Shown here: piece by piece, positions 1 through 8,217 of the stretch | Position numbering within the stretch: the stretch's first letter is position 1 | How the letters are laid out: each line of letters opens with the position of its first letter | Source: Parvularcula mediterranea | Lineage (GTDB): Bacteria > Pseudomonadota > Alphaproteobacteria > Caulobacterales > Parvularculaceae | Direction of reading: 5' to 3' | Assembly (NCBI RefSeq): GCF_013085255.1 | Contig: NZ_JABFCX010000003.1 | Coordinates: 310,001 to 374,000 of the forward strand | DNA: 64,000 nucleotides | Translations under genes and position numbers: made by a program | Notes under the pieces: generated by a model | Databases searched by the model: none | Told to the model about the DNA's origin: nothing | The model's input: only the letters and a program-made list of their open reading frames with translations

Positions 1-21
1 GCTACCCTTGAAAGATCGCCA

Positions 22-39
22 CAACCTACTAGTTGGTAG
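22..39. promoter_or_regulatory. Possible TetR-family operator (imperfect palindrome) just upstream of the regulator gene
   Basis: The sequence is an 18-bp imperfect palindrome centred on ACTAGT, with CC/GG arms; seven of nine base pairs match. It ends two bases before the ATG at 42. TetR-family repressors commonly bind palindromes of this form next to their own gene, so autoregulation is inferred. The TTG at 33 falls inside it, which argues against that codon as the start. No binding evidence exists; the call rests on symmetry and position. Confidence 0.35.
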
Positions 40-41
40 GC

Positions 42-611
42 ATGTCGACGCGAATTCAGATTCTCGATGCAGGTGAACAGCTTGCCCGCGCCCGTGGGCT
101 CGAGGCGTTCAGCTACGCGGACCTCGAAAAAGCCGTGGGGATCCGCAAAGCGAGCATCCACCACCACTTCAAAAGCAAGGCCGACCTCGCGCTGGCGCTG
201 ATCGAGCGATACTCAGAGCGCTTTGCCGATGCTCTTCGGGACATCGAAGATGCCCATGTCACGCCTCAGGAGCGTCTGCGCGCTTTCACCGGGCTCTACC
301 GGGATGCGCTGGCGGGCGGTGAGCAGGTCTGCCTCTGCGTGGCGTTCGCCGCTGGGCGCGAGAGCCTGCCTGGGACTGTGGCGTTGGCCACGCGGTCGTT
401 TCAGGAAATGGCGCTGGCTTGGCTCGAAGTGACCTTCAACGAGCTCAATACGCCGGAGTTTCCCGACGATCCGCAGGACGAGGCCGCGGCGTTTTTGGCG
501 TTGCTGGAAGGCGCGCAGATTATGGCGCGAGGTGCGTCTGATCCGGCCCTCTTCGATGCAGCCATCCGTCCATTCATTCGGCGCCTCGGCGTAACCGGAC
601 TGAAAGCCTGA
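42..611 (+). CDS. TetR/AcrR family transcriptional regulator
   Basis: This is a 189-residue repressor-type DNA-binding protein. The N-terminal third has a TetR helix-turn-helix (SYADLEKAVGIRKASIHHHF followed by K-S-K-A-D-L). The C-terminal helical part is the variable ligand-binding and dimerisation domain; the ligand cannot be read from sequence. I chose the ATG at 42 over an in-frame TTG at 33 because the TTG lies inside a palindrome. No clear Shine-Dalgarno precedes it, so a leaderless transcript is possible. It ends four bases before the cupin gene, so it probably shares a transcript with it and controls it. Confidence 0.85.
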   Translation: MSTRIQILDAGEQLARARGLEAFSYADLEKAVGIRKASIHHHFKSKADLALALIERYSERFADALRDIEDAHVTPQERLRAFTGLYRDALAGGEQVCLCVAFAAGRESLPGTVALATRSFQEMALAWLEVTFNELNTPEFPDDPQDEAAAFLALLEGAQIMARGASDPALFDAAIRPFIRRLGVTGLKA

Positions 612-614
612 CCT

Positions 615-1274
615 ATGACCGAACTCCGTGCTGATTTTTCGAAGCGTGAAGTCGTCCGGCCCGACGACTACGAGTGGGTCCCTTCACCCGCGCCCGGGGT
701 CGAGCGGATGATGCTCGACCGGATCGGCGACGAGGTGGCGCGCGCGACGTCGATCGTCCGGTATGCGCCCGAGAGCCGGTTCGACGCGCACCTCCATGAC
801 AAGGGCGAGGAGTTCATCGTGCTCGAAGGGGTCTTCTCCGATGAGAGCGGTGACTATCCCGTGGGCTCCTACGTCAGGAACCCGCCCGGCTCGCGCCATG
901 CACCCTATACGGAGGAAGGCGCGACGATCCTCGTGAAGCTCCGCCAATTCGCGCCGGACGACCTGATTCAGAAGGCTGTTGATACTAGGAACGCGCAGTT
1001 CGTGCCTGGCCAGGTGCCGGGGCTGAGCGTCCTGCCATTGCACAACCACGGCACCGAGAAAGTGGCGATTGTCCGCTGGCAGCCGGGGACGCGGTTTCAG
1101 GGACACCGGCACTGGGGCGGGGAAGAGATCTTCGTCCTCGACGGCACATTCCAAGACGAGCATGGCGACTATCCGAAGGGCACCTGGCTTAGGAGCCCGC
1201 ACCTCTCGTTCCACGATCCCTTCTCGGAGGAAGGCTGCCTGATCTATGTGAAGACAGGCCACCTTCCTGCCTGA
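615..1274 (+). CDS. Tandem cupin protein (ChrR-type cupin fold, no anti-sigma domain)
   Basis: The protein has 219 residues with two cupin repeats. Each carries a metal-binding histidine and glutamate set: HLHDKGEEFIVLEG near residues 60-75 and GHRHWGGEEIFVLDGTF near 160-175. Each repeat also has the G-D-Y-P...G-(S/T)-(Y/W) block typical of ChrR-like cupins. In ChrR proteins such a domain follows a zinc anti-sigma domain, which is absent here, so this is more likely a stand-alone metal-binding cupin, possibly an enzyme or a stress sensor. It lies directly behind the TetR gene in a probable two-gene operon. Substrate unknown. Confidence 0.75.
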   Translation: MTELRADFSKREVVRPDDYEWVPSPAPGVERMMLDRIGDEVARATSIVRYAPESRFDAHLHDKGEEFIVLEGVFSDESGDYPVGSYVRNPPGSRHAPYTEEGATILVKLRQFAPDDLIQKAVDTRNAQFVPGQVPGLSVLPLHNHGTEKVAIVRWQPGTRFQGHRHWGGEEIFVLDGTFQDEHGDYPKGTWLRSPHLSFHDPFSEEGCLIYVKTGHLPA

Positions 1275-1313
1275 CGGCTTGCGCCTCTCCCTGACTGCCC
1301 CTAACGCCAGACC

Positions 1314-2174
1314 ATGACCGAGCCCCGCATTCTTCAAGGCCTTCGCGAGATCGCAGGCGACTACGACGCCATCCTCTGCGACGCATGGGGCGTGATCCAT
1401 AATGGCCGCGAGCTGTTCCCCGGCGTGGCTGAAGCGCTGACGTCGTTCCGCCGTGAGCGGGGACCTGTCCTTGTGCTGACAAATGCGCCGAGGCCGTCCG
1501 ACGTGATACCCGCGCAGCTCGACCGGCTGGGCCTGCCCCGCGATGCCTATGACGGCGTGGTGACCTCCGGCGACGCGACGATGCATGCGGCGCACTCGCT
1601 GGGTGACAAGGTCTTCTACCGGATTGGACCGGCCAAGGATGATGGCCTTTTCGATGCCATGAACCTCAAGCTTGGCAGCTTTGAAGAGGCGGAGGCCATC
1701 TTCTGCTCTGGTCTCGAGGATGACCTGACTGAGACGCCTGAGGACTATCGCGAGCTGCTTGAAAAGGCGGCGAAGCGGGACCTCCCTATGGTCGTTGCGA
1801 ACCCTGATATCGTTGTGCGCTTCGGCGACCGTATGATGTTCTGCGCTGGTGCGCTCGGTGAGCTCTATGAGCAGATGGGCGGCACGCAGATCCTCGGCGG
1901 TAAGCCCCACGCGCCGATCTATGACCTCGCGCGGGATCGGCTCGCGAAGATCGCCGGGGACGTGCCAGAGCGGATCCTCGTCATCGGTGATGGCCTCGGC
2001 ACGGACATTCTTGGCGCGAACAATCAAGACCTGCCCGTGGTCTTCATCGCTGAGGGCATCTTCTCCGAAGAGGTCCGCGGCGAGGACGGCAAGCTGTCTG
2101 CGGCAAAGCTGTCTCAAGAGCTCAAGTCGCAGGACGTCTACGCGGCCTACGGCATGGACACCCTCGCCTGGTGA
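1314..2174 (+). CDS. TIGR01459-type HAD hydrolase (class IIA-like)
   Basis: A 286-residue haloacid-dehalogenase phosphatase. The nucleophile motif CDAWGVIHNG (near residue 23) is the variant D-x-W-G-V typical of the alphaproteobacterial TIGR01459 family. The class II signature VIGDGLGTDILGANN near residue 225 supplies the acidic metal ligands. The family resembles NagD-like sugar or nucleotide phosphatases, but its substrate is not established. The stop codon overlaps the GTG start of ribF by four bases (GTGA), so the two are translationally coupled. This neighbour pairing recurs in alphaproteobacteria as far as I recall. Confidence 0.85.
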   Translation: MTEPRILQGLREIAGDYDAILCDAWGVIHNGRELFPGVAEALTSFRRERGPVLVLTNAPRPSDVIPAQLDRLGLPRDAYDGVVTSGDATMHAAHSLGDKVFYRIGPAKDDGLFDAMNLKLGSFEEAEAIFCSGLEDDLTETPEDYRELLEKAAKRDLPMVVANPDIVVRFGDRMMFCAGALGELYEQMGGTQILGGKPHAPIYDLARDRLAKIAGDVPERILVIGDGLGTDILGANNQDLPVVFIAEGIFSEEVRGEDGKLSAAKLSQELKSQDVYAAYGMDTLAW

Positions 2175-3100
2175 GCCTCGTCAGGGCGCCCCTCGCCTGC
2201 CACCTGCAGGACAGCCTTCGCGGCCGGGTCGCCGTGATGGGTAATTTCGACGGGGTGCATAAGGGCCACCGCGCGCTGATCGACGAGGCGAAGAGCCTTG
2301 CGGATGAGCTTGGCGCTCCCCTCGCTGCGGTGACGTTCGAGCCCCATCCACGCCGGGTCTTCAGGCCCGATGAGCCACCGTTCCTGCTGACGCCGTTGGA
2401 GGCAAAGGCCGAGCTTCTCGAGGAGGCAGGCTGCGCCGATGTCTTCGCCCTGCCCTTCACGCCGGAGCTCCACCGCCAGACGCCTGAAGAGTTCATCCGC
2501 GGCATCCTCTTCGGTACGCTGGGCCTCAAGGGCGTGGCGACGGGGCAGGATTTCCAGTTCGGCGCAGGCCGGGCGGGGTCGTCGGAGACGCTGGCGGAGA
2601 TCGCTGGCAAGATCGGTCTCCACTACAAGGCTATCGCGCCCGTCGGTACGGGCGAGGAGAAGTTCTCCTCAAGCCAGGCCCGGGATGCCCTGCGCGCAGG
2701 CGATCCCGTGGCAGCGGCGCAGGTCCTTGGCTATGACTGGTTCGTGGATGGCGAGGTCCTGAAAGGCCGCGAGCTGGCCCGGACGCTTGGCTTCCCGACG
2801 GCCAACATTGCGATGGCGGACCAGATCAGGCCGCTCTACGGCGTCTATGCTGTTGAAGCGGTGGTCGGCGGCAAAGCCTATCCCGGCGTCGCCAATATCG
2901 GCGTCCGGCCAACGGTCGATGGCAAGGAGGAGCGGCTGGAAGTCCACCTCTTCGACTTCTCAGGCGACCTCTACGGCCAGACCATGCGCTGCCGGTTCAG
3001 GCACTTCATCCGCGAAGAACGCCCGATGAACGGCCTCGATGCGCTCAAAGCGCAGATCGCCGAAGACAGCGGACGCGCGCGGGAATTGCTGGGCGCCTGA
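2171..3100 (+). CDS. ribF: Bifunctional riboflavin kinase / FAD synthetase
   Basis: RibF phosphorylates riboflavin to FMN and adenylylates FMN to FAD in the cytoplasm. The 309-residue length is normal. The N-terminal FMN adenylyltransferase half has the nucleotidyltransferase motif GNFDGVHKGH (about residues 24-33) and the FRPDEPPFLLT region. The C-terminal riboflavin-kinase half contains RELARTLGFPTANI (near 205-218) and GVANIGVRPTVDG. Translation starts at GTG overlapping the previous stop. It lies between a HAD hydrolase and ileS, a familiar ribF-ileS-lspA order. Confidence 0.95.
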   Translation: MSLVRAPLACHLQDSLRGRVAVMGNFDGVHKGHRALIDEAKSLADELGAPLAAVTFEPHPRRVFRPDEPPFLLTPLEAKAELLEEAGCADVFALPFTPELHRQTPEEFIRGILFGTLGLKGVATGQDFQFGAGRAGSSETLAEIAGKIGLHYKAIAPVGTGEEKFSSSQARDALRAGDPVAAAQVLGYDWFVDGEVLKGRELARTLGFPTANIAMADQIRPLYGVYAVEAVVGGKAYPGVANIGVRPTVDGKEERLEVHLFDFSGDLYGQTMRCRFRHFIREERPMNGLDALKAQIAEDSGRARELLGA

Positions 3101-3109
3101 CCTCTCCTC

Positions 3110-3245
3110 CCACCGTCATCCCGGACTTGATCCGGGACCCATCGGGAGCAGAAATGAAAGTGCGCCTCCGGCGCGCATCTTTTTCTTTCGATGGATCCTG
3201 GATCGGGTCCAGGATGACGTAGCGCAAATCCAAGGATGACGTAGG
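3110..3245. repeat. Dispersed palindromic intergenic repeat, copy 1
   Basis: The ribF-ileS gap contains CATCCCGGACTTGATCCGGG and, further on, GATCCTGGATCGGGTCCAGG followed by ATGACG. Both halves are inverted repeats. The same two blocks recur in reverse order at 63900-63985, and a partial relative lies near 9115-9160. When translated they give the D-P-x-Q-D/G-M-T peptides often seen in spurious alphaproteobacterial ORFs. It is non-coding; it may act as a terminator-like structure or an inert mobile repeat. Confidence 0.75.
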
Positions 3246-3270
3246 CGCCAAGCCTCGCTAACAGCGCCGA

Positions 3271-6150
3271 ATGGCTGACGATCAACGTTCCAAGAACGAC
3301 TACAAAGACACGCTCTTCCTTCCCGCGACCGACTTCCCGATGAGGGGCGGCCTGCCGAAGAAAGAACCGCAGATGATTACGCGCTGGGACGAGATGGGTC
3401 TCTACGCGATGCTGCGTGCCGACGCGAAAGACCGCGAGAAATTCGTCCTGCACGATGGCCCGCCCTATGCGAACGGGCACCTGCACATGGGCACCGCGCT
3501 CAACAAGACGATCAAGGATCTGATCGTCCGTACGCGCCAGATGGCTGGCTTTGACGCGAACTACGTCCCCGGCTGGGACTGCCACGGCCTGCCGATCGAG
3601 TGGAAGGTGGAGGAAGCGTTCCGTGGTAAGGGCCGCAAGAAGGGTGATGTTCCGCCCTCTGAATTCCGCGAGGAATGCCGCGCCTATGCTGCGAAATGGA
3701 TCGACATCCAGCGCACCGAGTTCAAGCGGCTTGGCATCGAAGGCGACTGGTGGAACCCCTACAAGACGATGGACTTCACCACCGAAGCCGCCATCGTCCG
3801 CGAGTTCCTGACCTTCGTCGAGAAGGGCCTCGTCTATCGCGGGTCCAAGCCGATCATGTGGTCGCCCGTGGAGCAGACGGCGCTCGCCGAGGCGGAAATC
3901 GAGTATCATGATCATCAGTCCACAACGATCTGGGTGAAGTTCCCGTTCGTTCAGGCCCCTGAAGGTCTCGAAGGAGCGCAGGTGGTCATCTGGACGACGA
4001 CCCCCTGGACGATTCCTGCCAACCGCGCGGTCTGCTACGGCGAGGGTATCTCCTACGGCCTCTACGAGGTGGAGAGCGTGCGTCAGGACCTCGAGTTCGC
4101 ACCGTTTGCTGCGCCCGGGGACAGGCTGATCCTCGCGGACAGCCTTGCCGAGGAAGTCTTCGGTGCGGCGTTTGTCGATACCTTCAAGCGTATCGAAGAT
4201 GTTCCGGCCACGAAGCTTTCGGGTGCCAAGCTGAAGCACCCACTCAATGGCCATGCCGACAGCTATGACTTCGATGTGCACATGCTCTCCGGCGATCACG
4301 TCACCGACGACGCAGGCACGGGCTTCGTTCACACCGCGCCCAGCCACGGTCAGGAAGACTATTTCGCATGGCTTGGCGCAGGCCTGCCCCTCGATGCCAT
4401 TCCGTACACGGTCGGACCCGATGGTGCGTACACCGATGAAGCCCCGGGCTTTGAAGGCCGTCAGGTCTTCCGCACGGAAGGCAAGAAGGCCGGCAAGGAT
4501 GGCGACGCCAACCCGGAGGTCATCAAGGCGCTGGTCGAGAAAGGCTCCCTGCTCGCCCGCGGTCGTCTCAAGCACTCCTATCCGCACTCGTGGCGGTCGA
4601 AGGCCCCTGTCCTCTTCCGCAACACCCCGCAATGGTTCATCCGTGTGGGTCAGGGCGAAGGGTCCCTCCGTGAGACTGCGCTCAAGGCCATCGACGAGAC
4701 CACCTTCTACCCGCCCTCAGGCGTCAACCGCCTGCGCGGCATGGTGGAGCAGCGGCCTGACTGGCTGGTCAGCCGCCAGCGCGCATGGGGCGTTCCGATC
4801 ACCCTCTTCGTGGACAAGTCCGGCGAGCCGCTGGTCGATGAGGCTGTGAACAAGCGGATCTACGATGCCGTGGCCGAGAAAGGCGCGGACGCCTGGTTCG
4901 ATACGCCGGATGCGGAGTTCCTTGGTGACAAGTACGATCCGGCTGACTTTGAGAAGGTCACCGACATTCTCGATGTGTGGTTCGATTCAGGCTGCACCCA
5001 TGCCTTCACTCTCGAAGACCGGGACGATCTTCAGTGGCCTGCCGATCTCTACATGGAAGGCTCGGACCAGCACCGCGGTTGGTTCCAGTCGTCACTGCTC
5101 GAAGGCTGCGGCACCCGTGGCCGTGCGCCCTACAAGGCGATCTTCACCCACGGCTTCGTGCTGGACGACAAGGGCCTCAAAATGTCCAAGTCGCTCGGCA
5201 ACGTCATGTTGCCGGAGCAGGTGACGCAGAAGTTCGGTGCCGATATCCTGCGCATCTGGGTCGCAAGCTCGGACGTGCAGGAAGACATCCGCGTCGGTGA
5301 CGAGATCCTCGGCTCGGCTGTCGATGCCTACCGCAAGCTGCGCAACACGCTGCGCTATCTCCTTTCGGGCCTCGACGGGTACACGGAGGAAGAGCGGGTC
5401 GACGTGGCGGATATGCCTGAACTCGAGCGCTATATTCTCCACCGCCTCCATGAGGTGAACGAGAAGATCCGCGCGTCCTTCGATGCGTACAACTTCAAAG
5501 CCGCGTGGCGCGCGCTTTCGGAATTCGCGATTCAGGACCTCTCCGCCTTCTACTTCGACATCCGCAAGGACTGCCTCTATTGCGATGCGCCGTCGTCGCT
5601 GAAGCGACGGGCCAACCGGACGGTGATGGCGATCCTGCTCGACCATCTCGTCAGGCTTCTCGCCCCGGTCTGTCCGTTTACGGCGGAAGAGGTCTATGAC
5701 CACTTCCCTGCGGGCCTTGGCGAGAAGAAGCCTTCCGTACACCTCCTCCAGTTCGCAGACGTGCCGGGCAGCTACCGCGACGAGGCGTTGGCTGAGCGCT
5801 GGCAGAAGCTGCGCGGCATCCGCCGTGTGATCACGGGCGCGATCGAAGAGAAGCGGAACGAGAAGCTGATCGGCGCGAGCCTTGAAGCGGCTTCGGGTGT
5901 CGTGATCGACGATCCGGCGCTTGCGGACCTTGCAGCTTCGGTGGACTTGGCTGAGCTTTCGATCACGTCCCAGGCGACCCTTGCCAATGGTCAGGCCCCT
6001 GATGGTGCGCACCGTCTTCCTGATCAGCCGAATGTCGCCGTGTCGATCTCGAAGGCGGCTGGCGAGAAATGCGGCCGCTGCTGGCGGGTGCTTCCGGACG
6101 TTCCCGAAGACGGCGCGCTTTGCGGACGCTGCGCGGATGCGACCAAGTGA
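3271..6150 (+). CDS. ileS: Isoleucyl-tRNA synthetase
   Basis: This class I aminoacyl-tRNA synthetase charges tRNA-Ile. It has 959 residues, normal for the bacterial form. The HIGH motif appears as HLHMG near residue 70, and the KMSKS motif (LKMSKSLGN) lies near residue 637. The CP1 editing domain includes WTTTPWTIPANRAVCY, and the WDCHGLPIEWKVE and DVWFDSGCTH blocks are diagnostic. The C-terminus has the zinc-binding pattern CGRCW...CGRC. Its stop codon overlaps the GTG start of lspA by four bases. Confidence 0.98.
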   Translation: MADDQRSKNDYKDTLFLPATDFPMRGGLPKKEPQMITRWDEMGLYAMLRADAKDREKFVLHDGPPYANGHLHMGTALNKTIKDLIVRTRQMAGFDANYVPGWDCHGLPIEWKVEEAFRGKGRKKGDVPPSEFREECRAYAAKWIDIQRTEFKRLGIEGDWWNPYKTMDFTTEAAIVREFLTFVEKGLVYRGSKPIMWSPVEQTALAEAEIEYHDHQSTTIWVKFPFVQAPEGLEGAQVVIWTTTPWTIPANRAVCYGEGISYGLYEVESVRQDLEFAPFAAPGDRLILADSLAEEVFGAAFVDTFKRIEDVPATKLSGAKLKHPLNGHADSYDFDVHMLSGDHVTDDAGTGFVHTAPSHGQEDYFAWLGAGLPLDAIPYTVGPDGAYTDEAPGFEGRQVFRTEGKKAGKDGDANPEVIKALVEKGSLLARGRLKHSYPHSWRSKAPVLFRNTPQWFIRVGQGEGSLRETALKAIDETTFYPPSGVNRLRGMVEQRPDWLVSRQRAWGVPITLFVDKSGEPLVDEAVNKRIYDAVAEKGADAWFDTPDAEFLGDKYDPADFEKVTDILDVWFDSGCTHAFTLEDRDDLQWPADLYMEGSDQHRGWFQSSLLEGCGTRGRAPYKAIFTHGFVLDDKGLKMSKSLGNVMLPEQVTQKFGADILRIWVASSDVQEDIRVGDEILGSAVDAYRKLRNTLRYLLSGLDGYTEEERVDVADMPELERYILHRLHEVNEKIRASFDAYNFKAAWRALSEFAIQDLSAFYFDIRKDCLYCDAPSSLKRRANRTVMAILLDHLVRLLAPVCPFTAEEVYDHFPAGLGEKKPSVHLLQFADVPGSYRDEALAERWQKLRGIRRVITGAIEEKRNEKLIGASLEAASGVVIDDPALADLAASVDLAELSITSQATLANGQAPDGAHRLPDQPNVAVSISKAAGEKCGRCWRVLPDVPEDGALCGRCADATK

Positions 6151-6686
6151 TCGGGACCTTCTTCTCGAACCTCAAGGCCGCGTGGCCCAGGAAGCTCTTC
6201 CGCATAGGGATGATCCTTGCGGGCGCGACTATCGTGCTGGACCAGATCACCAAGCTCTGGATCCTGCACGGCATCCACCTGCCTGACCGCTATGGCAACA
6301 AGATCGAGATCTCCGGCATCTTCGACCTGACCTACACGGAGAACCGGGGCGTCAGCTTCGGCCTCTTCGCAGGCGGGATGACCAGCCGGGTGCTCCTGTC
6401 GCTTCTCTCGGCAGTGGTGTCGGTCTTCCTGATCCGCTGGCTCACGAGGATCGAGCGGCCTGTGACGGCCTATGGTGCTGGCCTCATCCTTGGCGGTGCG
6501 ATCGGCAATCTGATCGACCGGGTGTTCTACGGCTTCGTGGTCGATTTCCTCGACTTCTCAGGCCTCGGCTTCCCCTACATCTTCAATGTGGCGGATGCGG
6601 CGATCAATATCGGCGTCGCTTGCCTCCTGCTCGATGCGCTGGTCCTCGAAAAACGGGACGCGGTGAAGAAAGAGCAAGGCCGTTAG
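6147..6686 (+). CDS. lspA: Prolipoprotein signal peptidase (signal peptidase II)
   Basis: LspA is an inner-membrane aspartyl protease that removes lipoprotein signal peptides. The 179-residue protein has four predicted membrane segments. Diagnostic blocks are IVLDQITK, the conserved TENRGVSFGLF, the first catalytic aspartate in GNLIDRVFYGFVVDFLDF, and the second in FNVADAAINIGV. I place the start at the GTG overlapping the ileS stop (GTGA); the open frame extends further upstream inside ileS but no family homology is expected there. Two predicted lipoproteins, at 6745 and 61842, are possible substrates in this window. Confidence 0.95.
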   Translation: MIGTFFSNLKAAWPRKLFRIGMILAGATIVLDQITKLWILHGIHLPDRYGNKIEISGIFDLTYTENRGVSFGLFAGGMTSRVLLSLLSAVVSVFLIRWLTRIERPVTAYGAGLILGGAIGNLIDRVFYGFVVDFLDFSGLGFPYIFNVADAAINIGVACLLLDALVLEKRDAVKKEQGR

Positions 6687-6744
6687 GGGTTTCTCCAGAC
6701 GGCGTAGCGTTGTAACGATGCACCACTTCTCAAGGCAGGTGACT

Positions 6745-7287
6745 ATGCGTTTTCTTCCGGCTCTCGCCCTTTCCGCAGCCCTTCTGGGCGCGTGCAGCGG
6801 CAATCCCCTCAACAATCGCGGGGCACCGGACGAGTTCGCGATCCTGACGAAGCCGCCGCTCACCGTGCCGCCGGATTACGCCCTGCGCCCGCCGAAGCCC
6901 GGTGAGACGCGGCCTGAAGAGCTTTCCACGACCCAGCGGACCCAGCAGCTTCTGCTTGGCGATGTCTCGTTTGAGCCGCCTACGACGGGTGAACTCGTGC
7001 TGATCCAGTCGGCTGGCGCGATGGATGTCGATCCCTCGATCCGCTCGATCCTCGCCGCCGAGAATGGCGGTCGTGCGGATAAGGACGGGAGTCTGGCGAC
7101 CCGCCTGATCTTCTGGAACTACTCCGATGGGCAGGTGGACGACTCCGCGGCTCCGCTGGTCGTTGACGACCGCGAGGCATGGCTGGCCCAGCGTCAGGAG
7201 TCGATCGAGGACGTCGTTGGTGAAGAAGGCTCTGTCACGATAGCCCGTGACCGCCGTGGCGCCCTGCGCCTTCCTGGCGTCCGCTAA
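6745..7287 (+). CDS. DUF3035 lipoprotein (possible BamF-type subunit)
   Basis: A 180-residue protein with a lipoprotein signal peptide: FLPALALSAALLGAC gives a lipobox with Cys near residue 18. The mature start has the family-typical APDEFAI...PPLTVPPDYALRPP block, followed by an acidic and low-complexity tail. DUF3035 proteins of alphaproteobacteria have been annotated as a beta-barrel assembly subunit (BamF); that role is from family knowledge, not visible here. The ATG at 6745 follows GGCAGGTGAC and begins the signal peptide, so I prefer it to the ATG at 6718. It follows lspA closely. Confidence 0.75.
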   Translation: MRFLPALALSAALLGACSGNPLNNRGAPDEFAILTKPPLTVPPDYALRPPKPGETRPEELSTTQRTQQLLLGDVSFEPPTTGELVLIQSAGAMDVDPSIRSILAAENGGRADKDGSLATRLIFWNYSDGQVDDSAAPLVVDDREAWLAQRQESIEDVVGEEGSVTIARDRRGALRLPGVR

Positions 7288-7290
7288 GTT

Positions 7291-7791
7291 CTAAAAGTCA
7301 CCCGGGGCGACCTGCGCGCAGACGATGCCGTGGCGTCGCCACATGTCGACCACGCTCTGGCGGTCATCGAAGATGAGGTCCGGCTTTTGCGGCTCGGCCA
7401 GCAGCCATGCCTCTTTGAGCGAGACATCGGACTGGTAGTCGGCGCGCGGCCGCATGTGACGGGCGCTAACGCCCTCGCCCACATGCTCAGCCAGCCAAGC
7501 GTCGGTCTCTACCCGGACCTCATCAGAGCGTCCTGACCAGATCTCGACCCTGTGCCCTGCCCTCGTCAGCTCCTGATGCATCGCGATCACAGGGCGGATC
7601 GGCGCGTCATCCACGCAGGCACGAAAAAAGGCGGGCCAGTTACGGCGCCCGCCTTGAACAAAGTGCCTGCGGTGTTCGACGTCAGCCAGCGTCCCGTCGA
7701 GGTCGAAGATAACGAACAGAGCTTCGACCCTCAGGAGATCAGATAACGTCGGGGAAGAACCGGCGCTTGATGAGGACACCAATGCCAGCAA
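7291..7791 (-). CDS. HAD-family phosphatase, polynucleotide-kinase 3'-phosphatase-like
   Basis: The HAD nucleophile motif FVIFDLDGTLADVEHRR and a second motif EIWSGRSDEVR are clear. A lysine-containing loop (SLKEAW) and the acidic PDLIFDDRQSVVDMW complete the active site. The spacing resembles the phosphatase domain found fused to kinases in polynucleotide repair enzymes; here it stands alone at about 140-166 residues. The start is unresolved: no ATG exists between the upstream gene's stop and the HAD core, and in-frame TTG or GTG codons lie inside the upstream gene (7779-7791). A CTG start near 7734 is possible. Substrate unknown. Confidence 0.65.
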   Translation of the reverse strand: MLALVSSSSAGSSPTLSDLLRVEALFVIFDLDGTLADVEHRRHFVQGGRRNWPAFFRACVDDAPIRPVIAMHQELTRAGHRVEIWSGRSDEVRVETDAWLAEHVGEGVSARHMRPRADYQSDVSLKEAWLLAEPQKPDLIFDDRQSVVDMWRRHGIVCAQVAPGDF

Positions 7792-8140
7792 CCAGAAGCA
7801 GCGGGCCGGTGATGATGCCGAGGCCTACGACCACTGCGCCGACAATGCCGACTGCTCCGACCGCGAGGCCGATGATCGCTGCACCAGCAGCGGTGACCAT
7901 GCCGACAAGGCCCATGACGAGCGACATCACGGCACTGGCGATCCCGTAGGCCGCAGCGCTGGTCACTTCGAACATGCCCATTTCGCTAGGGACAAGGCCT
8001 GCCTCTGCGAGGCTGCTGTCCCCGGTGAGATAGATGGCAATCGAAAGGCCGAGAGTGGCCACCATGAAGGCACCGACAGCTGCGCCCAGACCATGGGCAA
8101 TACGGGCGGGACTTCGTTCAGTTCTGCTGCGGTCTGTCAT
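7739..8140 (-). CDS. Small glycine-rich inner-membrane protein, unknown function
   Basis: A 133-residue protein. After a short basic N-terminus (MTDRSRTERSPARIAHG) there are about three to four hydrophobic segments rich in Gly, Ala and Val, with repeated G-x-x-x-G spacing (GLVGMVTAAGAAIIGLAVGAVG). It ends in a basic tail, KRRFFPDVI, suggesting an inside C-terminus. The ATG at 8140 has a good ribosome site (AGGAAGAGG); the longer upstream frame has none. It sits between agmatinase and the HAD protein. I do not recognise the family. Confidence 0.55.
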   Translation of the reverse strand: MTDRSRTERSPARIAHGLGAAVGAFMVATLGLSIAIYLTGDSSLAEAGLVPSEMGMFEVTSAAAYGIASAVMSLVMGLVGMVTAAGAAIIGLAVGAVGIVGAVVVGLGIITGPLLLVAGIGVLIKRRFFPDVI

Positions 8141-8217
8141 AGCGTTCCTCTTCCTGAGGCGCAGATTGTGAAAGCTTACCGACTCTTCAAGTCCAGAGAC
8201 ATGAATTTTTTCGGGAA

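Noticed and set aside
615-1274. ChrR anti-sigma factor
   Set aside because: The cupin repeats resemble ChrR, but the N-terminal zinc anti-sigma domain is missing and no sigma-factor gene is adjacent.
684-2117. 477-codon reverse ORF opposite the cupin and HAD genes
   Set aside because: It spans two well-supported forward genes, has no recognisable motif and shows the Arg/Glu/Val-rich composition of an antisense frame in GC-rich DNA.
2971-4632. 553-codon reverse ORF opposite ribF and ileS
   Set aside because: It runs through the intergenic repeat and the start of ileS; its peptide in the gap is translated repeat. No family features.
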